Below are positions 1 through 7,148 of a stretch of DNA of 15,955 bases, in pieces (the stretch's first letter is position 1; each line of letters opens with the position of its first letter). This DNA comes from Eubacteriales Family XIII. Incertae Sedis bacterium (GTDB lineage: Bacteria; Bacillota; Clostridia; Peptostreptococcales; Anaerovoracaceae), in NCBI GenBank assembly GCA_031263875.1, contig JAISEX010000018.1, forward strand, positions 1-15,955, in the 5' to 3' direction. The notes under the pieces are model-generated. The model ran no database searches. It had not been told where the DNA came from and saw nothing but the letters and a program-made list of their open reading frames with translations. Made by a program: the position numbers and the translations under genes.

Positions 1-71
1 GAGGACGATAACGAAGTCTGCGGTGAAATACCACCATTACAGGCGAGTTCGGATGGATCCCTATACCCTAA

Positions 72-99
72 GCCCGGTGGGGCTTGCCCCATGAGCCCA
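72..99. repeat. Short form of dispersed GCCCGGTGGGGCT repeat
   Basis: The block reads AGCCCGGTGGGGCT followed directly by TGCCCCATGAGCCC. The two halves match the outer ends of the longer dispersed element at 8818-9058 and 10088-10330, where AGCCCGGTGGGGCTGTT and CAGCCCCATGCGCCC are separated by 60-85 bp. Here the interior is missing, leaving a compact GGGG-CTTG-CCCC hairpin. It lies beyond the 3' end of the aro operon and has no T run, so it is not a classical terminator. Confidence 0.5.
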
Positions 100-100
100 T

Positions 101-151
101 GTCAACCAAAATCATTGACAGACCTTACTCGTGTCAAGTGAAATCATTGAC
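101..151. repeat. Two 19-bp GTCA...TGAC repeats, possible IS end
   Basis: GTCAACCAAAATCATTGAC (101-119) and GTCAAGTGAAATCATTGAC (133-151) differ at three positions and are separated by 13 bp. Each is flanked by T and A, giving TGTCA...TGACA. Tandem roughly 20-bp repeats at an element end are a known feature of IS21-family elements, so this could be an IS terminus with its genes to the left of the window. No transposase can be confirmed here. The same 19-bp GTCA/TGAC format recurs seven times inside the shikimate kinase domain of the neighbouring operon. Confidence 0.5.
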
Positions 152-190
152 AGCTTTCAGAGAGAATAATATTGTTCCCCCGGAAATTCT

Positions 191-610
191 TTATCCGATA
201 AAACTCACAAGCGCAAGTTTATAACTCAGTTTTCCGAAGCCGGATATCGTCCCGGCACAGACGGGGGCGATGACGGAGGTCTTGCGGAAATCCTCGCGCG
301 CGTGGACGTTGCTGAGATGGACTTCGACGACGGGCGTCCGCACCGCGGCGATGGCGTCGCGGATCGCGATGCTGTAATGTGTGTACGCGCCCGCGTTCAG
401 AATGACGCCGTCGTAATTATCCGCGTCCTGGATCGCCGCGACGATCTCGCCCTCGACGTTGCTCTGAAAAAACGTCAGCTCAGCGCCGAGCGCCGCCGCC
501 TCGCCCTCGAGCCACGCGGAAATGCTGTCAAGCGTTTCGCTTCCGTACACGCCGGGTTCGCGCTTGCCGAGCATGTTCAGATTCGGCCCGTTTATCACCA
601 ACAGTTTCAT
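191..610 (-). CDS. aroQ: 3-dehydroquinate dehydratase, type II
   Basis: Converts 3-dehydroquinate to 3-dehydroshikimate, the third step of the shikimate pathway, in the cytoplasm. At 139 residues it has the usual length of the small dodecameric type II enzyme. Family motifs are intact: NGPNLNMLG near the N-terminus, REPGVYG with the catalytic Arg17 and Tyr22, FQSNVEGEIV, LNAGAYTHYS (70-80) and EVHLSNVHAREDFR with His98 as the general acid. The ATG at 610 is preceded by GGAGG six bases upstream. The gene lies 12 bp after the pheA stop and is the last gene of the operon. No clear intrinsic terminator follows; the next DNA is the repeat region at 72-151. The type I enzyme (AroD) is excluded by length and motifs. 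Confidence 0.97.
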   Translation of the reverse strand: MKLLVINGPNLNMLGKREPGVYGSETLDSISAWLEGEAAALGAELTFFQSNVEGEIVAAIQDADNYDGVILNAGAYTHYSIAIRDAIAAVRTPVVEVHLSNVHAREDFRKTSVIAPVCAGTISGFGKLSYKLALVSFIG

Positions 611-622
611 AATGCGCCTCCG

Positions 623-1759
623 TTATTCCGTCACGCTATAGCAGCCGATAACTTCAAAATACTCCGTGACCGCCGCGGCATGGCGCAGCGTGTCGAGCAT
701 CACGTCGTCGAGAATGGTGCCTTCGATCTCCGCGAAAAACCGGAAGCTACCCGCCGACGCGGGGCGCGATTCAATGCGCGCGAGATCGATGCCCGCCGCC
801 ATATACGGCATCAGCGCTTCGCAGAGCGACCCCGAACGGTGCGCGAGCGAGAACGTCACAGACACGTGGTCGCTGCTCTCGTCGTACTCCGGCTCACGGC
901 CGATTATCACAAAGGACGTCCTGTTGTCCGCCTGATCCATAATGTCGGCCTGCAGAATGCTGAGCCCGTATATCTCGGCGGCCTTGCGCGAACCAATCGC
1001 GGCGGAACGGTCGTCCGCGGACGACTTGACTTTTTTCGCGGCAACGGCGGTGTTGCTGCAATTCATCAGATCCCATGGTCTGCCCGCGAGATAATTGCGG
1101 CACTGGCCGAACCCCTCGCTATGCGAATGGACCTCGCGTATGTCCGAAAAATCCGTGTCCGATTTCGCCATCAGGCAGTGCCTGATATCGATCCACGTGC
1201 GGCCCACGATGTAACAGCCGTATTTGCGCAGAAGGTCGTAAGTTTCGCCGATCGCGCCGGTGCGGGAATTCTCGATGGGCATCACGCCGTAATCGGCCCC
1301 GCCGTTTTTGACGGTGGTGAACACGTCCTCGAAATAATCGACGGGCGAGAGCTTCGCGTCCGGGAACAGCTTCTGCGCCGCCTGCCAACTCCACGCCCCC
1401 GGGACGCCCTGATACACGCATTTGACATCCCGCGTTTTGCGCGGCGCCGGCGGCGGTAACAACTTCGGCTCTCCCGATATCATGAGGTTGCGCTGGTATT
1501 CGCGCGAAAGCGCCATCAGCGTCCGCATTAATATGCTGACTTCCCCGCTGAGTTCCCGCGGCGTTTTCGCGAGGGCGTTTTTCACGATAATATCTTCCCG
1601 CGCCTCATCGGTGATAGCGAGATTGTTGTCCCGTTTATACTCGCCGATCTCCTTCGCAAAACCCATGCGCGCCGTAAAGCTCTCCACAAGTTTCGCGTCA
1701 AGCTCGTCGATCTGTTTTCTGATTTCAATAATTTTTTCTGTGCCCGTTTTTTCCGGCAT
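623..1759 (-). CDS. pheA: Bifunctional chorismate mutase / prephenate dehydratase (P-protein)
   Basis: Channels chorismate through prephenate to phenylpyruvate, the committed route to phenylalanine. Residues about 8-92 form an AroQ-type helical chorismate mutase domain (IRKQIDELDAKLVESFTARM). Residues 112-290 are the dehydratase domain, with YQGVPGAWSWQAA, PIENSRTGAIGET, HSHSEGFGQC, NTAVAAK and RSAAIGS. Residues about 299-375 are an ACT domain with the ESRP motif (330-333), which in this family binds phenylalanine for feedback inhibition. The usual dehydratase TRF motif reads TSF here (281-283): the Thr is kept but the Arg is replaced by Ser. At 378 residues it has normal P-protein length. 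The ATG at 1759 has GGAGG nine bases upstream, inside the aroF end, and lies 4 bp past the aroF stop. No tyrA or prephenate dehydrogenase is in the window. Confidence 0.95.
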   Translation of the reverse strand: MPEKTGTEKIIEIRKQIDELDAKLVESFTARMGFAKEIGEYKRDNNLAITDEAREDIIVKNALAKTPRELSGEVSILMRTLMALSREYQRNLMISGEPKLLPPPAPRKTRDVKCVYQGVPGAWSWQAAQKLFPDAKLSPVDYFEDVFTTVKNGGADYGVMPIENSRTGAIGETYDLLRKYGCYIVGRTWIDIRHCLMAKSDTDFSDIREVHSHSEGFGQCRNYLAGRPWDLMNCSNTAVAAKKVKSSADDRSAAIGSRKAAEIYGLSILQADIMDQADNRTSFVIIGREPEYDESSDHVSVTFSLAHRSGSLCEALMPYMAAGIDLARIESRPASAGSFRFFAEIEGTILDDVMLDTLRHAAAVTEYFEVIGCYSVTE

Positions 1760-1763
1760 ACTG

Positions 1764-2780
1764 TCAAACCTCCGCCTTTACCGCTTCGCGTACTTTTTCT
1801 ATCTGCCGCATCAGCCGGTCGAAAAGGGCCGGCGTAATTGATTGCTGTCCGTCGCACAGCGCGCACTCGGGCTTGTTATGCACCTCTATGATAAGGCCGT
1901 CCGCGCCCGCAGCTACGGAAGCGAGCGCCATCGGATAGACGAGATCCCAGACGCCCGTGCCGTGTGACGGATCGACCACAACGGGCAGATGCGACGCCTT
2001 TTTCAAAACGGGAACCGCGGATATGTCAAGCGTATTCCTTGTCGCCGTTTCAAACGTCCTGATGCCGCGTTCGCAGAGTATCACGCGGCTCTTTCCCGCC
2101 GCGAGAAGGTAATCCGCCGCCATCAGCAGTTCCTCTATCGTATTCGACAGGCCGCGTTTGAGCAGCACTGTCTTGCCGAGTTTTCCGACTTCGCGGAGCA
2201 GCGCGAAGTTCTGCATATTCCGCGCGCCGATTTGAATAACGTCCACGTCGCGTTCAAAGACCTTCAGATATTCCTCCGACATTATTTCCGTCACGATGGG
2301 AAGGCCCGTCTTTTCCCGCGCGATCTTCAGGAGTTCGAGCCCGTCCAAGCCGAGCCCCTGGAACGAATACGGCGACGAGCGCGGTTTAAACGCCCCGCCC
2401 CGCAGCGCCGCAGCGCCCGAACGTTTTACGTCCTTTGCCACCGAAAGGATCTGCTCCTCGCTCTCGATCGAACACGGCCCCGCCATCACTGCGAAGTTGC
2501 CGCCGCCGATCTTCGCGCCGAGCCCCATATCGACGACGGAATCTTGCGGATGAAAATGCCGCCCCGATAATTTGTACGGATCGGATATGCGCGTGACGCG
2601 TTCTATGTAATCGTACCTTGCGAGGGAGTCTTCGGAGAGGCCCGACGTGTCGCCGACAAGACCGAGTATGTGTTTGCTTTCCCCCTGGATATCCTTTATC
2701 TCAAGACCGCGCGCGATAAGCGCCTCTCTGATCTCGTCGATTTGGGATAACGTCGCGTCATCTTTCAGTATTACTATCAT
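1764..2780 (-). CDS. aroF: 3-deoxy-7-phosphoheptulonate (DAHP) synthase, type I-beta
   Basis: Condenses phosphoenolpyruvate and erythrose 4-phosphate to DAHP, the entry step of the pathway. Residues 1-70 (MIVILKDDATLSQIDEI...) match the N-terminal ferredoxin-like domain that mediates feedback control in type I-beta enzymes of the Thermotoga kind. The catalytic barrel follows, with MAGPCSIES (99-107, metal-binding Cys103), RGGAFKPRSSPYSFQGLG (127-144), VIQIGARNMQN, LLKRG, LCERGIRTFE and VVVDPSHGTG. It has 338 residues, normal for this class. The start codon overlaps the aroKE stop by four bases (ATGA), indicating translational coupling. Databases may call the same family aroG or aroH; the letter carries no functional meaning in this class. 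The mutase here sits on PheA rather than on this enzyme. Confidence 0.95.
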   Translation of the reverse strand: MIVILKDDATLSQIDEIREALIARGLEIKDIQGESKHILGLVGDTSGLSEDSLARYDYIERVTRISDPYKLSGRHFHPQDSVVDMGLGAKIGGGNFAVMAGPCSIESEEQILSVAKDVKRSGAAALRGGAFKPRSSPYSFQGLGLDGLELLKIAREKTGLPIVTEIMSEEYLKVFERDVDVIQIGARNMQNFALLREVGKLGKTVLLKRGLSNTIEELLMAADYLLAAGKSRVILCERGIRTFETATRNTLDISAVPVLKKASHLPVVVDPSHGTGVWDLVYPMALASVAAGADGLIIEVHNKPECALCDGQQSITPALFDRLMRQIEKVREAVKAEV

Positions 2781-4636
2781 TCGGTTTCCTTTTCCTTTCG
2801 TTCGTTTCTGTTCCCTATGTAATCATACACCGCTTCGTAAAGCGATTCCCTGTCGGTCGTTATGCCGAACACGATCTCGTCCGCGAGTATGCCCTGATAG
2901 ATAAGCATCGGCAATCCGTTCAGCGTGTCAAGATTTCTCCTTGACGCCTCATATAAGAGGTTCGTTTCCTTCGGTTCGTAGATAAGATCGCAGACAAGCG
3001 TTTTACTTGACAGCTTGTCGAGAAAATCGAACCGGCGAAAATCGTCGCGCCAGCCGGTCATGCCGAGCGGCGTGGAGTTGACGAGTATGTCGGTACGTTC
3101 CAGCGCGTGAATCAATTCCGTGTTCCGCGGCGAAATGACGCCGGACGCGATATTGTGAACGATAAAACCCGTTTTCGGCGGAAACGCTCTTTTGATTTCG
3201 TCCGCTGCCCGGCGGCACACAACGGTCACGGCCGCGGCGCCACCGGCAAAGGCTTTCGCCGCGATGCCGACGGCCGCGCCTCCTGCGCCGAGTATCATAA
3301 CCGCAGCGCCCCGGTAGCCGCGGCCCGCGCGCGCGAGCGCAAGCGCACATCCCTCCATATCGGTATTATATCCTATCAGACGGCTTCCTTCTTTTTTTAC
3401 GGTGTTGACGGAGCGCGCGAGCGCGGCGTCTCCGCGCAGCTCGTCGAGCAGCGGAATAAGTGCCATCTTATGCGGTTTCGTGGCGTTCAGGCCCCGTAGC
3501 TTCCCCGCGCGGAGGTGACCGGCGGCATCCGCAAGCCCGCCCGGTGAAACGAGCGCCGCCCGGTATCTCCCGCCAATGCCGTACTGCTCAAATATCACGC
3601 GGTGCATCCGGGGCGACAACGAATGCGCCACGGGATCACCGATAAGACACATCGCGCCGCAGACGCCGAGCAGAATAACCACGGATTTCAGCCGCTCCAA
3701 TTCGACGCGGTAATCGTCGTCATTATGAAAAATAATATCCGCCGCGCCCTCGTAACGGGAACGGCGTTCGGCATCCAGACGCATAACGTCATCCCTGTTT
3801 CGCAGCAGCGGCCTGTTGTTCGTAAGATCAGCGTTATCCGTTATCGCGGAAGCCGCGCGGTCGATAAACACGACGACCCCGATGGTTTTCAGCAGGGCAA
3901 CGTTTTCATCGCGCAATACGGCTCCGCCGCCGACGGAAATAATACAGCCGCCTTCGCTCAGACGACGGGAAATATGCGGAGGGATGTTCACGCCGTCAGG
4001 CAAATTGCTTGACAAGCCATCAAGTTTACGCTTCGCGAAACTGTCAGGCAAATCACTTGACGCTTCGTCAGGCTCGCAAGGCGCTTTCGCTTCGGCTACG
4101 CGCGGCAAACTGCCGTCAAAAGCATTCGCGTTGTCAAGAGAATCACTTGACACGTCGGCAGCTTCGTTACATATCACTCCGTCAGGTAAATTGCTTGACA
4201 AGCTACCAGGTCTGCAATTCTCCGGGCTGTCAGGCGAATTGCTTGACGTTTCGCCCAGCTCGCTACGTACTGCATTGTCAGGCAAATCACTTGACGCTTC
4301 GTCAGGCTCGCAAGGCGCTTTCGCTTCGGCTACGCACATCGAACTATCGTCAAATGTCTTCACGTTGTCAGGCAAATCACTTGACACGCATGCAGAACTT
4401 TCAGCCAGTTTCCGCAATGTTTTCGTTTCCACATCGCGAAAAAACGGCTCGCCGCAGGCCGCGAATAGCTCGGAAATAGACAGGCCGGCGGACGCGGCGA
4501 TCAGCTCGTCCGTATCCGCGTAGCCGAGACGCAGATCCTTCGCGATACGCTTCCCGTAAGACGATTTGCCGCTTCCCGGCAGCCCGATAAATACTATATT
4601 TTCACGTTTCCCCTCGTTCATATTACCGGCTGTCAT
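2777..4636 (-). CDS. aroKE: Shikimate kinase-shikimate dehydrogenase fusion with in-frame repeat insert
   Basis: One chain carries two non-adjacent pathway steps: shikimate kinase (N-terminal) and shikimate dehydrogenase (C-terminal). Kinase motifs, numbered from the ATG at 4636: Walker A GLPGSGKSS (18-26), ADTDELI, FFRDVETKTLRKLAE, then GGGAVL (236-241) and the lid NRPLL (274-278). Between the FRDVE helix and GGG, where normal enzymes have roughly 15-20 residues, lies an insert at about 85-215 made of SSDLPD/SSNLPD units. It is acidic, Ser/Asp/Pro rich and probably disordered. The dehydrogenase runs from about 327, with GDPVAHSLSP, NATKPHK (catalytic Lys390), GYNTD (Asp426), LGAGGA (449-454) and NSTPLGM. 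Start choice: ATG 4636 has AAAGGA eight bases upstream and overlaps aroC by 14 bp. A TTG at 4663 and an ATG at 4621 are alternatives. The stop overlaps aroF by ATGA. All catalytic motifs survive, so activity is likely but unproven. Confidence 0.93.
   Translation of the reverse strand: MTAGNMNEGKRENIVFIGLPGSGKSSYGKRIAKDLRLGYADTDELIAASAGLSISELFAACGEPFFRDVETKTLRKLAESSACVSSDLPDNVKTFDDSSMCVAEAKAPCEPDEASSDLPDNAVRSELGETSSNSPDSPENCRPGSLSSNLPDGVICNEAADVSSDSLDNANAFDGSLPRVAEAKAPCEPDEASSDLPDSFAKRKLDGLSSNLPDGVNIPPHISRRLSEGGCIISVGGGAVLRDENVALLKTIGVVVFIDRAASAITDNADLTNNRPLLRNRDDVMRLDAERRSRYEGAADIIFHNDDDYRVELERLKSVVILLGVCGAMCLIGDPVAHSLSPRMHRVIFEQYGIGGRYRAALVSPGGLADAAGHLRAGKLRGLNATKPHKMALIPLLDELRGDAALARSVNTVKKEGSRLIGYNTDMEGCALALARAGRGYRGAAVMILGAGGAAVGIAAKAFAGGAAAVTVVCRRAADEIKRAFPPKTGFIVHNIASGVISPRNTELIHALERTDILVNSTPLGMTGWRDDFRRFDFLDKLSSKTLVCDLIYEPKETNLLYEASRRNLDTLNGLPMLIYQGILADEIVFGITTDRESLYEAVYDYIGNRNERKEKETE
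3995..4385 (-). repeat. Seven-copy palindromic 19-bp repeat array inside aroKE
   Basis: Copies start at 3995, 4043, 4133, 4181, 4229, 4277 and 4367, giving intervals of 48, 90, 48, 48, 48 and 90 bp. The + strand consensus is GTCAGGCAAATYRCTTGAC, and the variant GTCAGGCAAATTGCTTGAC pairs almost end to end (GTCAGGC with GCTTGAC, one G-T). On the coding strand each copy encodes SSDLPD or a close variant. All intervals are multiples of three, so the reading frame is preserved. A 60-bp block is identical at 4042-4101 and 4276-4335. Neither strand of the 19-mer has a stop in two of its three frames, so it can be tolerated in several frames. Confidence 0.9.
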
Positions 4637-5777
4637 CCGCGTGATCCTTTCGCCATTCCGCAAAGGGCGCAGCGCTCAGCAGATCCAGTAAGCCAATTGC
4701 CGTCACCGCTTCGATGACGGGAACCGCCCGCGGCACGATGCACGGGTCGTGCCTGCCGCGCACGGACGCGCGTACCTCGGTCAATTCCCCGTCCGCGCCC
4801 GGATCATAGGCGATCATATCCTGCTCTTTCGCGATCGACGCCGTCGGTTTAATCGCGACACGCGCGAACAGCGGCATTCCATTTGCGATACCGCCGAGAA
4901 TTCCTCCGTTATTGTTCGTCGCGCTGACGACGCGCTTGTTATCGCCCGCGCCCCTGAGCATCAGCGGGTCGTTTGCCTCGCTTCCGCGCAGGCCCGCCAG
5001 ATGAAATCCCGCGCCCCACTCGACGGCTTTTACCGCCGGAACGGAAAAGTACAGCGAGGAAAGCGTACTTTCGACGGAGCCGAAAAACGGTTCGCCGAGC
5101 CCCGCGGTTTCGCCGAACACCGCGACCTCTATCGTCCCGCCGACACTGTCCCCGTCAGCCTTTGCCGCGAGAATCAGATCCTTGAAACGCTGTTCGCTTT
5201 CGTCCGGCGCCGGAAACGGTTTTGCCGCTATGCCGGCAAGCTGCTTTTCTGTCGCCGCGATCTCCGCGTTCACCCGTTCGCCCGCCAAATCGATGCTGTC
5301 CTTTTCGCCGGCGATCGCGGATATCCTGCCGTAAATCCTGATGCCCGCGTCCCGAAGCGCCAGCTTGCAGATCGCGCCCGCAAAGACGAGCGGCGCCGTC
5401 AGCCGACCGGAAAACCTGCCGCCGCCCGCCATATCGCCGCACCGCCCGTATTTGAGCAGGCTCGTCCAGTCCGCATGGCCCGGACGCAGAATTTTATCGT
5501 AATCGCCCGAACGCTGATTCGTATTCTCGATAACGCAGGTGATCGGCGCGCCCGTGGAGAGGCCGTTTTTGATGCCGCTGATAATGAGCGGCGTATCGGC
5601 CTCCGTGCGCGCCGTGCTGAACTCATCCCGCCCCGGCGCGCGCCGCGCCATCTCGGACGCGATATACTCCTCGTCGATAAGCAGGCCGGGCTTCAGTCCG
5701 TCCACAACGCAGCCGATGGCAGATCCGTGCGACTCGCCGAAAACCGTTACCTTGATAATATTCCCCCACGTGTTCAT
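4623..5777 (-). CDS. aroC: Chorismate synthase
   Basis: Converts EPSP to chorismate using reduced FMN, the last common step of the pathway. Signatures are clear: FGESHGSAIGCVVDG with His17, ARRAPGRDEFSTARTEADTP, RPGHADWTSLLKYG with His101, GGGRFSGRLTAP, GGILGGIANGMP and the C-terminal RGRHDPCIVPRAVPVIEA. GRFSGRLTAP resembles the clostridial GHFSGRLTAP form rather than the enterobacterial GGRSSARETA form. It has 384 residues, slightly longer than the common ~360. The ATG at 5777 has AAGGA nine bases upstream and follows the aroA stop by 18 bp. The end overlaps the preferred aroKE start by 14 bp. Confidence 0.97.
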   Translation of the reverse strand: MNTWGNIIKVTVFGESHGSAIGCVVDGLKPGLLIDEEYIASEMARRAPGRDEFSTARTEADTPLIISGIKNGLSTGAPITCVIENTNQRSGDYDKILRPGHADWTSLLKYGRCGDMAGGGRFSGRLTAPLVFAGAICKLALRDAGIRIYGRISAIAGEKDSIDLAGERVNAEIAATEKQLAGIAAKPFPAPDESEQRFKDLILAAKADGDSVGGTIEVAVFGETAGLGEPFFGSVESTLSSLYFSVPAVKAVEWGAGFHLAGLRGSEANDPLMLRGAGDNKRVVSATNNNGGILGGIANGMPLFARVAIKPTASIAKEQDMIAYDPGADGELTEVRASVRGRHDPCIVPRAVPVIEAVTAIGLLDLLSAAPFAEWRKDHADDSR

Positions 5778-5795
5778 TCTCGATTATCCTTCCGC

Positions 5796-7148
5796 TTACG
5801 AGGCAGCTTCCTTTATATTCGGGTTCGCGATCCGCAAGAAATCATCCCAGAATTTCGGGTAGGATTTGCCGACGCTCTCCGCGCCGGTCAGATAAACCGG
5901 CGACGTGCACCCGACGGACGCCACCGCCAACGCCATCGCGATACGGTGGTCGTTCCACGCGTCCGCCTCGCCGCCGTCCAGACGCTCGCGCCCCCGTATG
6001 ATGATATCGCCGCCGTCCGCGCTTATATCCGCGCCGAGTTTGCCGAGTTCCGTAACGAGAGCCGCTATCCGGTCGCTCTCCTTGAGCCGCAGCCGGCTTG
6101 CGCCCGTTATACGTGTCGTACCGGCGGCAAAACACGCCAGCGCAGCTATCGGCGGAACCAGATCGGGAATATGAGAAACGTCGATCGTTATACCTTTCAA
6201 ACCGGACTGCGGGAGAAACGCCCGTATCGTGCAGCTTCTTTTGCGCGCAAACAGAGCCGGTCGCAGCGTCGCATCCACGTCCGCGCCCATTGATTTCAGC
6301 ACGCTCAATATGCGCATATCGCCCTGCAAGCTCGCGGGCGAAAGCCCCTCCACGGACACGCGCGCGCCGAGCGCGCCCGCGCACAGGAAGAACGCGGCCT
6401 GCGACCAATCGCCCTCCACCGCGTACTTTGCGCGTTTATACACCTGCCCGCCGGGGACACGCCAGCCGGCCGGAGCATCCGAAGCGAGCGCGGAGGTCGA
6501 CACCGCCGGGCCCGACGACGCGCCGGTCGTTATCTCCATCACTTCCCACTCGCCGCCCTCGCCGTCAAAGGCGTCAACGCCAAACGCATTCATCACGTCA
6601 AGCGTCAAGTCGACATAATTCGCGGATTCCAGCGGCGCGGTAAGAACGATCTCGCTCTCGCCGTTCAGCAGCGGAAGCGCGAGCAGAAGCCCCGTAATAA
6701 ACTGCGAGCTCACGTCACCGGGAAGCTCGTATCTGCCGGGCGTCAGCCGCCCGCGTATCGCGACCGTCCCCGCATCCTGCCGGAAAAACCCTCCGTGGGA
6801 TTCAAATACATCTTTGTAAATATCGAGCGGCCGCTCCATCAGCCGTCCCCGGCCCGTAAACGTCCACTCGCCGCCGAAGGCCGCCGCAACGGGAATGAGA
6901 AAACGCAGCGTCGATCCCGACTCGCCGCAGTCGACCGGCTCCGACCGGTCACCCGCGATGATCTTGAGTATCCCCGCCTTCGTTGCGCGAAGATCGTCGT
7001 TCATATCGAGGCCGCTCACGCCCTCAAGCGCTTTTTCGCCGCCGGCGAGCGCCGCGCAAATCAGCGCCCGATGCCCCACGCTCTTCGACGACGGCACGCG
7101 CACCGTCCCGTTCGGGATCCTGTCGATCTTCATCTTATCCGCATTCAT
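5796..7148 (-). CDS. aroA: 3-phosphoshikimate 1-carboxyvinyltransferase (EPSP synthase)
   Basis: Transfers the enolpyruvyl group of PEP to shikimate 3-phosphate. Diagnostic motifs: VPSSKSVGHRALI (18-30, PEP-contacting Lys22), GESGSTLRFLIP (75-86), GRGRLMERPLDIY, SSQFITGLLLALPLL, EGDWSQAAFF, the catalytic Asp in the DLVPPIAAL segment, RLRLKESDRIAAL and DHRIAMALAVA. It has 450 residues, slightly above the usual ~430. The loop that reads GNAGTAMRPL in E. coli AroA is GESGSTLRFL here: the glycine relevant to glyphosate is kept while the proline position is Phe. The start overlaps the aroB stop by four bases (ATGA). Confidence 0.96.
   Translation of the reverse strand: MNADKMKIDRIPNGTVRVPSSKSVGHRALICAALAGGEKALEGVSGLDMNDDLRATKAGILKIIAGDRSEPVDCGESGSTLRFLIPVAAAFGGEWTFTGRGRLMERPLDIYKDVFESHGGFFRQDAGTVAIRGRLTPGRYELPGDVSSQFITGLLLALPLLNGESEIVLTAPLESANYVDLTLDVMNAFGVDAFDGEGGEWEVMEITTGASSGPAVSTSALASDAPAGWRVPGGQVYKRAKYAVEGDWSQAAFFLCAGALGARVSVEGLSPASLQGDMRILSVLKSMGADVDATLRPALFARKRSCTIRAFLPQSGLKGITIDVSHIPDLVPPIAALACFAAGTTRITGASRLRLKESDRIAALVTELGKLGADISADGGDIIIRGRERLDGGEADAWNDHRIAMALAVASVGCTSPVYLTGAESVGKSYPKFWDDFLRIANPNIKEAAS

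Noticed and set aside
20..40. TGAAATACCACC resembles a conserved 23S rRNA segment
   Set aside because: Only about 12 bases match and the flanks do not continue as 23S rRNA; treated as chance.
302..1459. 385-codon open frame on the plus strand
   Set aside because: Antisense shadow of pheA and aroQ with no domain and no ribosome binding site logic.
3995..4385. CRISPR-like array: 19-bp repeats with regular 29-bp spacers
   Set aside because: It lies in frame within a conserved gene, repeats are short and variable, two spacers are 71 bp, part of the spacer sequence is itself duplicated, and no cas gene is present.
3816..4523. Plus-strand frame with SGKSLD/SGKLLD repeats
   Set aside because: It is the antisense reading of the aroKE insert. 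It is open only because the palindromic repeat lacks stops in that frame.
4749..6293. 514-codon open frame on the plus strand
   Set aside because: It is antisense to aroC and aroA, which have full family motifs. Arg/Ala/Pro-rich shadow frames are expected opposite GC-rich genes.
6978..7148. AroA as a glyphosate-insensitive (class II) enzyme
   Set aside because: The loop keeps the glycine position (GESGSTLRF). The Phe at the Pro101 position alone is not enough to assign a class.
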